Shown here: piece by piece, positions 24,215-33,273 of the stretch
How positions within the stretch are numbered: position 1 is the stretch's first letter
Layout of the letters: the number at the start of each line of letters is the position of its first letter
Assembly: GCA_937872925.1 (NCBI GenBank)
Contig: CALMUT010000364.1
Span: 1-36,606 of the forward strand
DNA length: 36,606 bases
Direction: 5' to 3'
Origin: an uncultured Myxococcales bacterium
GTDB taxonomy: Bacteria; Myxococcota_A; Polyangia; Polyangiales; Polyangiaceae
Position numbers and translations under genes: made by a program
The notes under the pieces: model-generated
Database searches by the model: none
Seen by the model: only the letters and a program-made list of their open reading frames with translations
Told to the model about the DNA's origin: nothing

Positions 24215-25201
24215 ATGCAAGACGTCCGCGCATTGAACGAGTTGGTGGCGAAGGAAAGTGCCTTCGTCGATGACCTCTTAGCAGAGGTGGGGAAAGTCAT
24301 CGTCGGCCAGAGCTACATGATCGACCGGATCTTGGTCGGCTTGCTCGCCGGCGGCCATGTGTTGCTCGAGGGGGTGCCGGGATTGGCCAAGACGCTGACG
24401 GTCCGCACCGTATGCGACGCCATCCACGCTTCCTTCGCTCGCGTTCAGTTCACGCCGGACCTGCTGCCGGCGGATTTGGTGGGCACCGTCATCTACAACC
24501 AAAAGACGGCGGAGTTCACCAGCAAGCTGGGGCCGATTTTCGCAAACCTGGTGCTAGCGGACGAGATCAACCGCGCTCCAGCGAAGGTGCAGAGCGCGCT
24601 TCTCGAAGCGATGCAGGAACGCCAGGTCACCATCGGCGACACCTCCTACCCACTGCCGGATCCCTTCGTCGTGATGGCCACTCAGAACCCCATCGAGCAA
24701 GAAGGCACGTATCCGTTGCCGGAGGCGCAGATCGACCGCTTCATGCTCATGGTCAAGGTGGGCTATCCCAGCCGGGATGAAGAGCGCTCGGTGATGGATC
24801 GCATGACCGGGGTGATCCAAGCCCAAGCAAAGGCCGTGACGACCCCGGAGGATCTCACAAAGGCACGCCAAGTCGTGCGCGAGGTCTACATGGACGATCG
24901 CGTCAAAGACTATATCGTGGACGTCGTGTTCGCGACGCGCGAGCCGGGGCAGCGCGGGCTCAAAGACCTAGGCCCACTGATCGAATACGGCGCCAGCCCG
25001 CGCGCCAGCATTGCCCTCAATCTAGCGGCGCGCGCTCACGCTTTCTTGCGCCACCGCGGCTACGTCACGCCAGAGGATGTGAAAGCCGTTGGCCCGGATG
25101 TCCTGCGGCACCGCATCATTCTGTCCTATGAAGCCGAAGCTGAGGAAGTAACGTCCGAGGACATCGTGCGCAAAGTGTTCGAGGTCATCGAAGTTCCGTG
25201 A
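24215..25201 (+). CDS. moxR: MoxR-family AAA+ ATPase
   Basis: The product has 328 residues, the usual MoxR length. Visible motifs are Walker A GVPGLAKT (53-60), the MoxR signature FTPDLLPADLVGT, Walker B VLADEIN (about 112-118), sensor 1 in ATQNPIEQEGTYPLPEAQ (Asn158 region), and an arginine-finger region DRFM. MoxR ATPases act as chaperones that remodel or activate vWA-domain partners, often for metal insertion or envelope stress tolerance. Here it opens a seven-gene MoxR-Bat operon, 31 bp before the DUF58 gene. AAGGA lies about 8 nt before the ATG. No clear sigma-70 promoter was found in the 158-bp upstream gap, though a TATACG lies 24 nt upstream of the start. Confidence 0.95.
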   Translation: MQDVRALNELVAKESAFVDDLLAEVGKVIVGQSYMIDRILVGLLAGGHVLLEGVPGLAKTLTVRTVCDAIHASFARVQFTPDLLPADLVGTVIYNQKTAEFTSKLGPIFANLVLADEINRAPAKVQSALLEAMQERQVTIGDTSYPLPDPFVVMATQNPIEQEGTYPLPEAQIDRFMLMVKVGYPSRDEERSVMDRMTGVIQAQAKAVTTPEDLTKARQVVREVYMDDRVKDYIVDVVFATREPGQRGLKDLGPLIEYGASPRASIALNLAARAHAFLRHRGYVTPEDVKAVGPDVLRHRIILSYEAEAEEVTSEDIVRKVFEVIEVP

Positions 25202-25232
25202 TCGCCGTTGCGAGATAATTCCGAGGCCTGCC

Positions 25233-26114
25233 GTGATTCCCAAGGAACTCCTCAAGGCCCTGCGCAAGATCGAGATCACGACGAACCGACTTGCTACGGA
25301 GCAACTCTCGGGAAACTACACGTCCGTGTTCAAGGGTCGTGGTCTCGCGTTCCGAGAAGTACGTCAGTACCAGCCCGGAGACGACGTTCGCACCATCGAT
25401 TGGAACGTGAGCGCGCGCATGAACGAAACCTTCGTCAAGGTTTTCGTGGAAGAGCGCGAGATGACCGTCATGCTGGTCGTGGATGTTTCCGCCAGCGAGC
25501 AGTTCGGCACCCGCCGCGCCAGCAAGGCACGGGTTGCCGCGGAAGTCGCGGCTCTCTGCGCATTCTCTGCCATCAAGCACAACGACCGTGTCGGACTGAT
25601 TCTGGCCACAGACCAAGTCGAGAAGATCGTACCGCCAAAGAAGGGACAGAAGCACGTGATGCGTGTGGTTCGCGAGATCCTCGGAGCGGAGCCCGAGCGC
25701 CCGGGCACCGATCTCGCGGTGGCACTAGAGACGCTCTACAACGTTGCCCGCCGGCGCAGCGTCGCCTTCGTGCTTTCCGACTTCTTCGCAAGCGACTACG
25801 AGCGAGCCCTCTCGCTGTCATCAGCGCGACATGACGTCATTCCGTGTTTGCTTTTCGATCCCCGGGACGAAGAACTCCCGGACGTTGGTCTTTCCACATT
25901 CGAAGATCTCGAGACCGGCGAAGAAATCGTGGTCGACACCGGCAGTGCCCGCGTACGCGCTTGGTACGCCCGCCAGATGCGCACCCACCGCAAGAAGCAA
26001 TTGCAGCTTTTCCGAAAGCTGGGGCTGGATCACGTGGTGATTCGCACGGATCGACCCTACGTCAGGCCGCTTCGTGACCTATTCGCGCGCCGCGCGCGGA
26101 GAGCACGCCGGTGA
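25233..26114 (+). CDS. DUF58-family vWA-like protein of the MoxR-Bat operon
   Basis: The product has 293 residues from a GTG start. The DUF58 hallmark is REVRQYQPGDDVRTIDWNVS (about 41-60). It is followed by a vWA-like core whose metal-site motif is VVDVSASEQF (DVSAS, Asp84), then AAEVAALCAFSAIKHNDRVG. The C-terminus is highly basic (RRARRARR), and no membrane helix is seen. DUF58 proteins accompany MoxR in nearly all such operons and are thought to be its partner or adaptor at the membrane. The stop overlaps the next GTG by 4 bp (GTGA), implying translational coupling. Confidence 0.92.
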   Translation: MIPKELLKALRKIEITTNRLATEQLSGNYTSVFKGRGLAFREVRQYQPGDDVRTIDWNVSARMNETFVKVFVEEREMTVMLVVDVSASEQFGTRRASKARVAAEVAALCAFSAIKHNDRVGLILATDQVEKIVPPKKGQKHVMRVVREILGAEPERPGTDLAVALETLYNVARRRSVAFVLSDFFASDYERALSLSSARHDVIPCLLFDPRDEELPDVGLSTFEDLETGEEIVVDTGSARVRAWYARQMRTHRKKQLQLFRKLGLDHVVIRTDRPYVRPLRDLFARRARRARR

Positions 26115-27304
26115 TCCGACGCAGCAAAGCGAGCCGGCGCACTCTCTTAGGAGTCCTGCTACTCTGCGGTGTTGGCTCCCACGCCGCCGCACAAGACGCC
26201 GCGGCGCCAGACGCCGGCGCTGCGGAGGCAGGGGCCCCCGAAACCGGGTCCGCGGCAGCACCGAGCGGGGCAGCGGTCCAAGACGCCGCCGTCACGCCAC
26301 AGCGCGAGAAAAGCGCGACTTGCGTCGAGCACCTGCCTGCGGGCAAGGAACGCCCAACCCTGAGCGAGTCCCTTCCGAACAACGGCGTCAGCGGCCACGC
26401 CCTTGCATTCACCATCGTCGTGAAACATGGGCGCGGCGAAACGCTCTTGCCCGGCGGCTTCCGGCTCCAAGGAGGCGGCGACGAAGCGCGCGCACTTGCG
26501 CGCTCGGAGTTCATGATCCCCCACCCGGACGGTGGTGCCGGCCCAAAGCTCTCCACGAAGGAAGTGGGCGACGGCAGCGAGACAACGGTCGAGTTATTCG
26601 TCGTCCCACTTCCCAAGAAGCCCGGACGCAACACGCTCACGCTGCCGCCGCTGCCCATCGCCGTGCAACGCGCAAGTGGCGAAGTATTGACGATCTGTAC
26701 GCGCCCGCATGAAGTCATCGTCGAAGACCCCATCGCAAACACGCCGGACGCGAAGCCTAAGTTCAATCCAGAGCCGCGGCGACAACAAGAGGTGTGGACC
26801 ACGGCCAAAAACGTCGCACTGGGGGCGCTCGTCGCCGCGGTGGTCGCAATCTTGGTAGCGCTCTTGATGAGCCGCTTCTTGAAGCGGGAGAAACCAAAGC
26901 CGCCGCCACCACCCCCCCGCCCGCCGTGGGAAGTCGCCTTGGAGGCTTTGGCGGATTTGGAGCACCAAGACTTGGTCGCTCGGGAGCGACTAGTCGAACA
27001 CTACGAGCGCGTGAGTGACGTCTTGCGCGAGTACTGTGGGGACCGCTACGGATTCGACGGTCTCGAGAGCACCACACGAGAAATGCTTGGTATCTTGCGT
27101 CGGGTGATCCCGCCGATCCCTGCCCTCGACGAGATCGAGAAGTTCATGCGCCGGGCGGATCTGGTGAAGTTTGCCCGCCTCACCCCTGACGCGGAAGAGT
27201 GCGGGAACGCCCTCGCGGAAGCACGCAGCATCATCGAACGTACCGTGCCGCCTCCGCTGCCGTCGGCGCAGCGGCAGCCAGCCTCCGCCGGGGGCAAGTC
27301 ATGA
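26111..27304 (+). CDS. DUF4381/BatD-like membrane protein
   Basis: The product has 397 residues from a GTG start. Residues 1-28 are a signal peptide. Residues 29-65 are an Ala/Pro/Asp/Gly-rich spacer. Residues about 75-210 are a beta-rich periplasmic domain with one cysteine near each end (ATCVEHLP, LTICTRP). One membrane helix spans 235-256, then a Pro-run linker. A cytoplasmic helical domain (272-380) contains YERVSDVLREYCGDRYGFDGLESTT, the pattern of DUF4381/BatD-type C-terminal tails (LR.Y...R.G....E.TT.E). It sits between the DUF58 and BatA genes, where DUF4381 proteins are often found. It is coupled by 4-bp overlaps on both sides. The specific function is unknown. Confidence 0.75.
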   Translation: MIRRSKASRRTLLGVLLLCGVGSHAAAQDAAAPDAGAAEAGAPETGSAAAPSGAAVQDAAVTPQREKSATCVEHLPAGKERPTLSESLPNNGVSGHALAFTIVVKHGRGETLLPGGFRLQGGGDEARALARSEFMIPHPDGGAGPKLSTKEVGDGSETTVELFVVPLPKKPGRNTLTLPPLPIAVQRASGEVLTICTRPHEVIVEDPIANTPDAKPKFNPEPRRQQEVWTTAKNVALGALVAAVVAILVALLMSRFLKREKPKPPPPPPRPPWEVALEALADLEHQDLVARERLVEHYERVSDVLREYCGDRYGFDGLESTTREMLGILRRVIPPIPALDEIEKFMRRADLVKFARLTPDAEECGNALAEARSIIERTVPPPLPSAQRQPASAGGKS

Positions 27305-28464
27305 AGCCAAGCACAAAGCGCGGGCTGATCCGTGCAGGAGTGCTGACGCTCGCCACCGTGCTCGGACTTGCCGCTGCGCTGGCCTACCCGGTCATTGCGC
27401 GCGGCGAGGAGCTACTCGCGGCATCCTGGCGCTACCCATACGCCCTGCTGTTGCTGCTCTTAGTACCTGCGGTGTACTGGCGAGCGACTCTGGGCGAAGA
27501 CGCACGCACGCCCCGGCTGAAGCTCGGCACGACTGCACCCTTTGCAAAAGGCCCCATTGGCGGGCGGGTCTGGCTGAGGGACGTGCCGGGAGTTCTGCGC
27601 GCAATCGGACTGGGTTTTGGAATTTTGGCCTTTGCCCGCCCCATCAACACACTGCGGCCCCAAACCAGCGACGAGCGTGGCATCGACATCGTTCTGGTGC
27701 TCGATCTATCTGGCAGCATGCAGGCCGTCATCGACAACCTTCCCAAAGATTTGTCGAAGTACGTCACCCGGCGCGACACGCGCATCCGGCCCACACGGTT
27801 GGACGCCGCGAAAGCCGTGATCCGCGACTTTATCTCGCGGCGCAAGACGGATCGAATCGGCGTTGTCGTGTTTGGTAAGGAAGCCTACGTCCTGTCGCCA
27901 CCCACCCTGGACTACCATCTGCTCGACGCTCTGGTTTCGCGTATGGAGCTGAAACTGATCGACGGCAGTGCCACGGCCATCGGCGATGCTTCGGGTGTTG
28001 CCGTCGCGCGTTTGCGACGCAGTCATGCCGCTAGCAAGGCTGTGATCCTGCTCACCGACGGCGACAACAACTCGGGCGCCATCTCACCGGAGTATGCGGC
28101 CCATCTAGCCAATGTGGTCGGGACGAAGTTGTTTACGATCCAAATCGGTGACGGCGAGATTGCCGAAGTGCAGGACGGTTTCGATCTGTTTGGGCAGCCG
28201 CGCTATGTGTCGGTTCCCTTTCCGGCTAATCCAGAGCTACTGGAAAAACTGGCCAAGCAAACCGGGGGCGAGAGCTTCGTCGCAACGGACGCCAAGGCGC
28301 TCCAGGCGAGCTTCCACAACGTGTTGGATACACTGGAGAAGACGCGTTTCGAAGCCGGCACTGCCAGCTTCGAGGATCTGTATCGCTTCTTCTTGCTGCC
28401 CGCGGTGCTGCTCTTGGCGCTGGATGCGCTGCTGCGCGCGCTTTTCCTGCGGAGGTTCCCGTGA
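27301..28464 (+). CDS. batA: BatA-like membrane protein with vWA domain
   Basis: The product has 387 residues. Membrane helices are at about 10-32 and 45-61, with a third weak one at 100-112, and a last one at 362-382 precedes a short basic tail. Between them lies a vWA domain with a full metal site: IVLVLDLSGSM (Asp135, Ser137, Ser139), then DRIGVVVFGKEAYVLSPPT, a GSATAIGDA threonine loop and VILLTDGDNNSG. An extra segment of about 25 residues (142-165) after the DxSxS strand is longer than in typical BatA. BatA and BatB are thought to form a membrane complex worked on by MoxR. The ATGA overlap with the upstream gene and GTGA overlap with the next show tight coupling. Confidence 0.9.
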   Translation: MKPSTKRGLIRAGVLTLATVLGLAAALAYPVIARGEELLAASWRYPYALLLLLLVPAVYWRATLGEDARTPRLKLGTTAPFAKGPIGGRVWLRDVPGVLRAIGLGFGILAFARPINTLRPQTSDERGIDIVLVLDLSGSMQAVIDNLPKDLSKYVTRRDTRIRPTRLDAAKAVIRDFISRRKTDRIGVVVFGKEAYVLSPPTLDYHLLDALVSRMELKLIDGSATAIGDASGVAVARLRRSHAASKAVILLTDGDNNSGAISPEYAAHLANVVGTKLFTIQIGDGEIAEVQDGFDLFGQPRYVSVPFPANPELLEKLAKQTGGESFVATDAKALQASFHNVLDTLEKTRFEAGTASFEDLYRFFLLPAVLLLALDALLRALFLRRFP

Positions 28465-30515
28465 AGCTCTCGGAACCCCTTTGGCTGATCGGTGCTGTGC
28501 TGTCTGTTGCCATCGCAGGCCTGTTCATTTTTGGCGGTGTACTCCTGGTCCGCGCCGTGCGCCGCTTCGGAGACGAAGATCGCGTAGAAGCGCTCGTCAC
28601 GACCAAGGCAGGTGGGCGGCGCGCCCTCAAGGGCATTCTGGTCGTGCTGACCACCCTGCTCGCGTTCGTGGCGTTGGCCGGACCACAGTATGGACGCGGG
28701 ACGCGCCTCATCCCAGCGACGAATCTCGATGTAGTCATTGTGCTCGACTATTCCAAGAGCATGTACGCGCAGGACGTCGCCCCCTCGCGCATCGCTCGCG
28801 CAAAGAACGAAGTGGGCCGTCTCATCGCAGACTTGCCCGGCGCTCGTGTTGGGGCCGTGGCATTCGCTGGGGAGCCTCTGGCGTTCCCGCTCACCAGCGA
28901 CGGCGCGGCGATCGCGCAGTTCTTCCGGCAGCTAAACCCCAACGACCTTCCAGTGGGCGGCACCGCCATCGCCCGAGCACTCGAAGCCGCCCGGGAGCTC
29001 TTGGCGCGCGACCCATTGAGCCGCAAACACAAGCGGGTGATCGTGCTGGTCACGGACGGCGAAGACCTGGAAGGAGACCCAGTATCCGTGGCACAAGCCG
29101 CGGCGAACGAGGGCACCTCCATCAACGTCGTGCAAATTGGCGGGCGCACGCCGGAACCGATTCCTGAAGTCGACGAAAGCGGCGAAGTGGTCGGCATGAG
29201 AACCGACGACGATGGCAAACCGCTGACGACTCAGCTCTCCGCCGAAGGCGAGGCGCAGCTCTCGAAGATCGCTTCGGTGAGCGGGGGCTACATCGTACAG
29301 AGCGAACGCGGCGGCACGGGTATCCGGCGCGTCACCGCGCGCATGCGCAAGCTCATGACGGAGGAACTCAGCGAAAAGGTGGAAACGGTGTATGCCGACG
29401 TATACGCGTACCCCCTCGGACTGGCCGCGCTGCTCTTGTTACTCGAGACGTTCATCGGTGAAGCTCCTCGGCACCGGCGGCGCGCGCCGCTGCCACCGCC
29501 ACCTCCGCGGCGTCGATTCCTCCGCAACCAAAAGCGCGCTGCGGGTCTGGGCTTGATGCTGGCGTTTCTCCTGAGCGGCGTCGGATGCGAGGCCGTCGAC
29601 CGCGTATTCACGCGCAACGCGCCGGAGGTCGACGAAGCCATCGGCTACATGGACGGCGGAGATGCCACCGCTGCGGTTCACCTCCTGACGAAGTATCTGG
29701 GCACCGGACCCTGCGAGTCCGGCAGTATCGGCGCGCCACCCAACGTCAAAGAAAAACCGAATGCCAGCTTCGATCTGGGCTTGGCCTTGTTCGAGGTTGC
29801 GGAGAGTTTCGGCAAGCGCTTCGGCGAAGACGACGGGAAGTCCCAAGATACCTTGTCCTCGGAAGAGGAAGCCGTGCTGGCCGCGCGCGGCGCAGAGGTA
29901 GACTGCGCGTTGCGCATCGCGCTCGTGGTGGCCGCGGCCCATACTACGGGCATCGATGTTCGCGCGCGCGCGCACTATCTGGCGGGCAACCTGGAGTTCT
30001 TGCGCAAGAACTACCGAGCGGCAGTCGAACACTACGACAGGTCTCTAGGGCTCATCCCAGGGCTGCCGCCCGACGCGGGCGACGCCATCGGGCAGGACGC
30101 TGCCTGGAACCGCGCCATCGCGCTGCGCCGTGCCGAAGACGAAGATCAAAAACGCGACGCCGGCCAAGATCAAAACCAAGACTCCCAGCCAGACGCGCCG
30201 GACGCGCCAGACAGCTCGGATAGCAGCGACGGGTCGTCGGACCCGGACGGCTCCGATGGCTCCGACGATGGCGGTTCGGACGCGGGCGCCGACGGTGGTC
30301 AGAACCAGAATTCCGACGCGGGCAACGACGCCGGCGGCGGGCAAGATTCGGGCGCGCCCGACGGCGGCGGCGCTGGGAACCAACCTCCCCCCCAAAGCGC
30401 GAACCAAGACGAACGCATGCTCGACATGCTCGAGCGGGCGCCGACTCTGCAGCAAGAAGCCGCCAAGAACCGCGCGCTGCGTCAGGGCCCCAGCCGAGGC
30501 ATGGAGGACAAGTGA
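28461..30515 (+). CDS. batB: BatB-BatC fusion: vWA membrane domain plus TPR and acidic tail
   Basis: The product has 684 residues, about twice a normal BatB. Residues 1-335 are BatB: helices at 7-30 and 57-75, vWA with VIVLDYSKSM (Asp96, Ser98, Ser100), VGAVAFAGEPLAFPLT, VGGTAIARAL and VIVLVTDGEDLEGD, and a closing helix at 317-331. After a Pro/Arg linker, a second hydrophobic segment 361-375 ends in LLSGVGC (Cys376), which looks like a lipobox or an extra helix. Then come TPR-like helices (381-412 and 500-560), a long Asp/Gln/Ser/Gly-rich tail (560-645), and a BatC-like end ERMLDMLERAPTLQQEAA. In many genomes BatC is a separate TPR protein. I see no frameshift evidence; the frame is open throughout. 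Confidence 0.9.
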   Translation: MKLSEPLWLIGAVLSVAIAGLFIFGGVLLVRAVRRFGDEDRVEALVTTKAGGRRALKGILVVLTTLLAFVALAGPQYGRGTRLIPATNLDVVIVLDYSKSMYAQDVAPSRIARAKNEVGRLIADLPGARVGAVAFAGEPLAFPLTSDGAAIAQFFRQLNPNDLPVGGTAIARALEAARELLARDPLSRKHKRVIVLVTDGEDLEGDPVSVAQAAANEGTSINVVQIGGRTPEPIPEVDESGEVVGMRTDDDGKPLTTQLSAEGEAQLSKIASVSGGYIVQSERGGTGIRRVTARMRKLMTEELSEKVETVYADVYAYPLGLAALLLLLETFIGEAPRHRRRAPLPPPPPRRRFLRNQKRAAGLGLMLAFLLSGVGCEAVDRVFTRNAPEVDEAIGYMDGGDATAAVHLLTKYLGTGPCESGSIGAPPNVKEKPNASFDLGLALFEVAESFGKRFGEDDGKSQDTLSSEEEAVLAARGAEVDCALRIALVVAAAHTTGIDVRARAHYLAGNLEFLRKNYRAAVEHYDRSLGLIPGLPPDAGDAIGQDAAWNRAIALRRAEDEDQKRDAGQDQNQDSQPDAPDAPDSSDSSDGSSDPDGSDGSDDGGSDAGADGGQNQNSDAGNDAGGGQDSGAPDGGGAGNQPPPQSANQDERMLDMLERAPTLQQEAAKNRALRQGPSRGMEDK

Positions 30516-32407
30516 AGATGCGGCAGCTCAGCGCCGTCGCCGTATGCGGTGCGCTCGTCCTTTTGGCCGCTCAAAGCAAAGCCGCGCCGGGCCAAGTGTC
30601 CCTTTCGGTATCCAGCAAACGACCGCAACTTGGGGAAACCTTCACGGTGCAACTGGTCGCCTTGACGGATCGCGGCTCCCCCCTGCCGAGCGCGCCGAAA
30701 CTGCGCGGCCCCGCCGGGATCGTGGCGCGTGGACCGGACATCTCCGCGCAGACTCGGGTGAACATTGTCGGCGGGAAAGTCATCGCAAAGATCGGCATCG
30801 CTGCCACCTGGACCCTTCGCGCCACCAAGCTGGGTAGCTTCACCATCGGGCCCGGCAGCGTCGTCATCGATGGCAAGCAGGTTCTCAGCCGCGCGGTGCG
30901 GGTGATCGTCGTGCCGGCGCAGCCGCGCGCCACCCGGCAGCCCTTCGACCCCTTTGACCCCTTTTCCTTTCCAGGCATGCCCAAGCTGCCGGGCATGGGC
31001 GCTTCGGACGACGAAGAAGACGAGGAAGACGAGATCGCGCTCTTGCCGCCGTACCCCGGAGAGTATCGGCTGGAGCGTGCGGCGGATCCCACCGCGTTCC
31101 TCCGTGCAGAGGTGGAGCCGCGGCGGGCGGTGGTCGGCGAGCAGGTCACCCTGAGCATCTATGCCTACGGCCAACGCGGTCCCTTCCGTGAGACCCACAC
31201 GTCCGAGCCTAGCCGCGAGGCATTCCTATCGTTCACGCTGTTGGAGAATTCCTACGCTGAGCCAATGTATCGAGTCCCCGTCGGTGACTCGGTGTGGCAC
31301 GCGAAGAAGGTTCGTCAGCTTGCGCTATTCCCCATTCGCGCGGGCAAGCTCGTCATCGGCGCGATGCGACTTGGCTTTGACGGGCGCGGGTATCCGTCAG
31401 ACGGCCCGCATCGCGGTCTGGTCCGCTACAGCAATCCCATCGAGCTACCTGTTGACGAGCCTCCCGTTGCCGGCAGGCCCCCGGGCTACAAACTCGGCGA
31501 CGTTGGCCGGTACACGCTATCGGCAAGTGTGACGCCTCGGGAGATCTCGGCGGGAGAAGCGGTCAGCGTCGTCGCCAAGCTAGAGGGCACTGGCAATGTG
31601 CCGTTCTCTCTGAAGGTGCCCCGAAAGACTGCCGTCGAGTGGCTGGAGCCGAACATCATCGAGCAGGTCGAGCCACGGGGCTCGACCATCGGTGGGTTTC
31701 GTCGATTCAGCTACATCGTGCGCATTGACGCGCCGGGCGACATCGACCTCGGCGAGCTGTCCGTCCCGTTCTGGGATCCAGAGCGAGGACGCTACGAAAC
31801 CGCCAGAGCCACCCTGGGCCGAGTGACGGTGCGCGCCGGCGGCGCAAACGGGGCCAGCCCAGAGCCCCCGCCGCGGGATCCCCTCACGGCGCTGGGGCCA
31901 CCCCGCAAGTCCCTCGGAAACGCGGAAGCTTCGGCGACTTCATTCAGTCGCCAACCTTGGTTCTTCCCGAGCCTTCTGCTGAGCCCGCTCTTGGTCGTCG
32001 GCGCCTACGGCGGTAGACGCCTGGTGCAAACCGCGCGACAGCGGGCCAAGAGTGCAGCAGAGGACCCAACGAAGCTTGCACGAAGCATGCTCGCACAGGC
32101 TCGCCAAGCTCAGAAGCAGAAGGACATCGCGACCGTTGCGACCAAGGCTGAAAGCGCCATCATGTGGGGCATCGAATATGCCACTGGGCTACGCGCACGG
32201 GCCGTGTTGAAAGAACAGTTGCCCGCGGAGCTCGCCACGCTCGGCCTCGACGCCGATACGATCGCGCTGATCCAGGAAGTGCTCACGGCGTGTGACGACG
32301 TTCGTTTTGCGGAACCCCTTGCAGGTGACGAGTTGTACGAGCGGGCGCGAGCACTGACGGAACGCCTTTTGAAACTCTCGCCACGCGGGGACAAGCGTGC
32401 GAGCTAG
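30512..32407 (+). CDS. batD: BatD-like protein
   Basis: The product has 631 residues from GTG 30512; ATG 30518 is equally possible, with GGAGG at 30503-30507. The signal peptide is about 1-25. The BatD (oxygen-tolerance) domain is recognisable from LSVSSKRPQLGETFTVQL, the PFDPFDPFSFPG stretch (about 144-155), an acidic patch DDEEDEEDE (166-174), then immunoglobulin-like repeats beginning AFLRAEVEPRRAVVGEQVTL and LSASVTPREISAGEAVSVV. One membrane helix at 483-500 and a C-terminal cytoplasmic helical tail of about 130 residues follow. Most of the protein is periplasmic. It overlaps the fusion gene by 4 bp and the next gene by 11 bp. Confidence 0.88.
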   Translation: MKMRQLSAVAVCGALVLLAAQSKAAPGQVSLSVSSKRPQLGETFTVQLVALTDRGSPLPSAPKLRGPAGIVARGPDISAQTRVNIVGGKVIAKIGIAATWTLRATKLGSFTIGPGSVVIDGKQVLSRAVRVIVVPAQPRATRQPFDPFDPFSFPGMPKLPGMGASDDEEDEEDEIALLPPYPGEYRLERAADPTAFLRAEVEPRRAVVGEQVTLSIYAYGQRGPFRETHTSEPSREAFLSFTLLENSYAEPMYRVPVGDSVWHAKKVRQLALFPIRAGKLVIGAMRLGFDGRGYPSDGPHRGLVRYSNPIELPVDEPPVAGRPPGYKLGDVGRYTLSASVTPREISAGEAVSVVAKLEGTGNVPFSLKVPRKTAVEWLEPNIIEQVEPRGSTIGGFRRFSYIVRIDAPGDIDLGELSVPFWDPERGRYETARATLGRVTVRAGGANGASPEPPPRDPLTALGPPRKSLGNAEASATSFSRQPWFFPSLLLSPLLVVGAYGGRRLVQTARQRAKSAAEDPTKLARSMLAQARQAQKQKDIATVATKAESAIMWGIEYATGLRARAVLKEQLPAELATLGLDADTIALIQEVLTACDDVRFAEPLAGDELYERARALTERLLKLSPRGDKRAS

Positions 32408-33233
32408 CGCGGCGGCCTGCGCCTTCCTCGTCACGAGCAGCTTGCTGTGCGCAACGACGGCGGCAGCGCCGGCGGAGTCGGAGCGCCTCTTTCAAGAGGG
32501 GCTGGCTGCGCTTGAGCGCGGCGCGCACGATGACGCCATCGACCGTTTCGAGCTCATGGCCGACCGGGGTTTCAGTCACCCAGATGCGAGCTACAACCGG
32601 GCGCTTGCCTACAGCGCGCGTGCGCAATCGTCGAGCCCTCGCCCAGGAGATCTGGGGCGCGCGGCGGCCGCTTTGGCGGAAACCCTAGAGCTGGCGCCCC
32701 AGGATTCGGAAGCCGAAAAGGCACTGCTTGCTGTGCGCCAAGAGATCGCGCGCAAGCGCGCCCGCGGCGGTGACGAACCCGTGCGCGCGCGCCCCGCGCT
32801 CACCCGAGCCGTGCTGGAGCTGCTCACCGAGAACGGCTGGGCGGTGCTCTCCATCGCTGGCTCCGTTTTACTGAGCTTCGGCCTGGCCCTGCGGTTCTTC
32901 GCTGCCGCTCGCCGGCCGCGACTTGCGGGCAGCGTCACCGGTGGCATTGGAGCCGCAGTGCTCCTCAGCTGCGGCTGCGCCGGGTTTCTAGCAACACGCA
33001 TGCATGCGGCGTCCCGCCCGGCAGTGGTCGTCGTCGCTGAAGCGCGCCTGCTAGACGACAGCGGTCGACCACAACAGGCCAAGGACGGCGCGCCCACGGC
33101 CATCCCGGAAGGGGAAACTGTCTACGTCCACGAACAGGCCGGAGAACTCAATCGCGTTGAGTGGGGCAGCGTCGAAGGTTACGTCAGCGCCGGTCAACTT
33201 CGCTTCCTGGCGCAGGAAGTCCGCCTTCCCTAG
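32397..33233 (+). CDS. batE: BatE-like TPR protein with two membrane helices and SH3-like domain
   Basis: The product has 278 residues from GTG 32397, overlapping batD by 11 bp. Signal peptide 1-24. TPR-like helices 27-105 carry RLFQEGLAALERGAHDDAIDRFE and DASYNRALAYSA. A basic linker leads to two membrane helices (about 148-168 and 178-198). The last about 75 residues form a small beta barrel, EARLLDDSG and GYVSAGQLRFL, of the bacterial SH3 type. This order (TPR, membrane, SH3) is the BatE arrangement. It is the last gene of the Bat operon and converges on the VanW-family gene 40 bp away. Confidence 0.82.
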   Translation: MRASAAACAFLVTSSLLCATTAAAPAESERLFQEGLAALERGAHDDAIDRFELMADRGFSHPDASYNRALAYSARAQSSSPRPGDLGRAAAALAETLELAPQDSEAEKALLAVRQEIARKRARGGDEPVRARPALTRAVLELLTENGWAVLSIAGSVLLSFGLALRFFAAARRPRLAGSVTGGIGAAVLLSCGCAGFLATRMHAASRPAVVVVAEARLLDDSGRPQQAKDGAPTAIPEGETVYVHEQAGELNRVEWGSVEGYVSAGQLRFLAQEVRLP

Positions 33234-33273
33234 CGCCGCGCTTGCATCGAAAGGATAGGCGCTTCGCGGGCGG

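Noticed and set aside
24215..33233. A MoxR-vWA system acting as a defence or magnesium chelatase system
   Set aside because: The gene set and order match the Bat aerotolerance type, with no chelatase subunit or nuclease effector.
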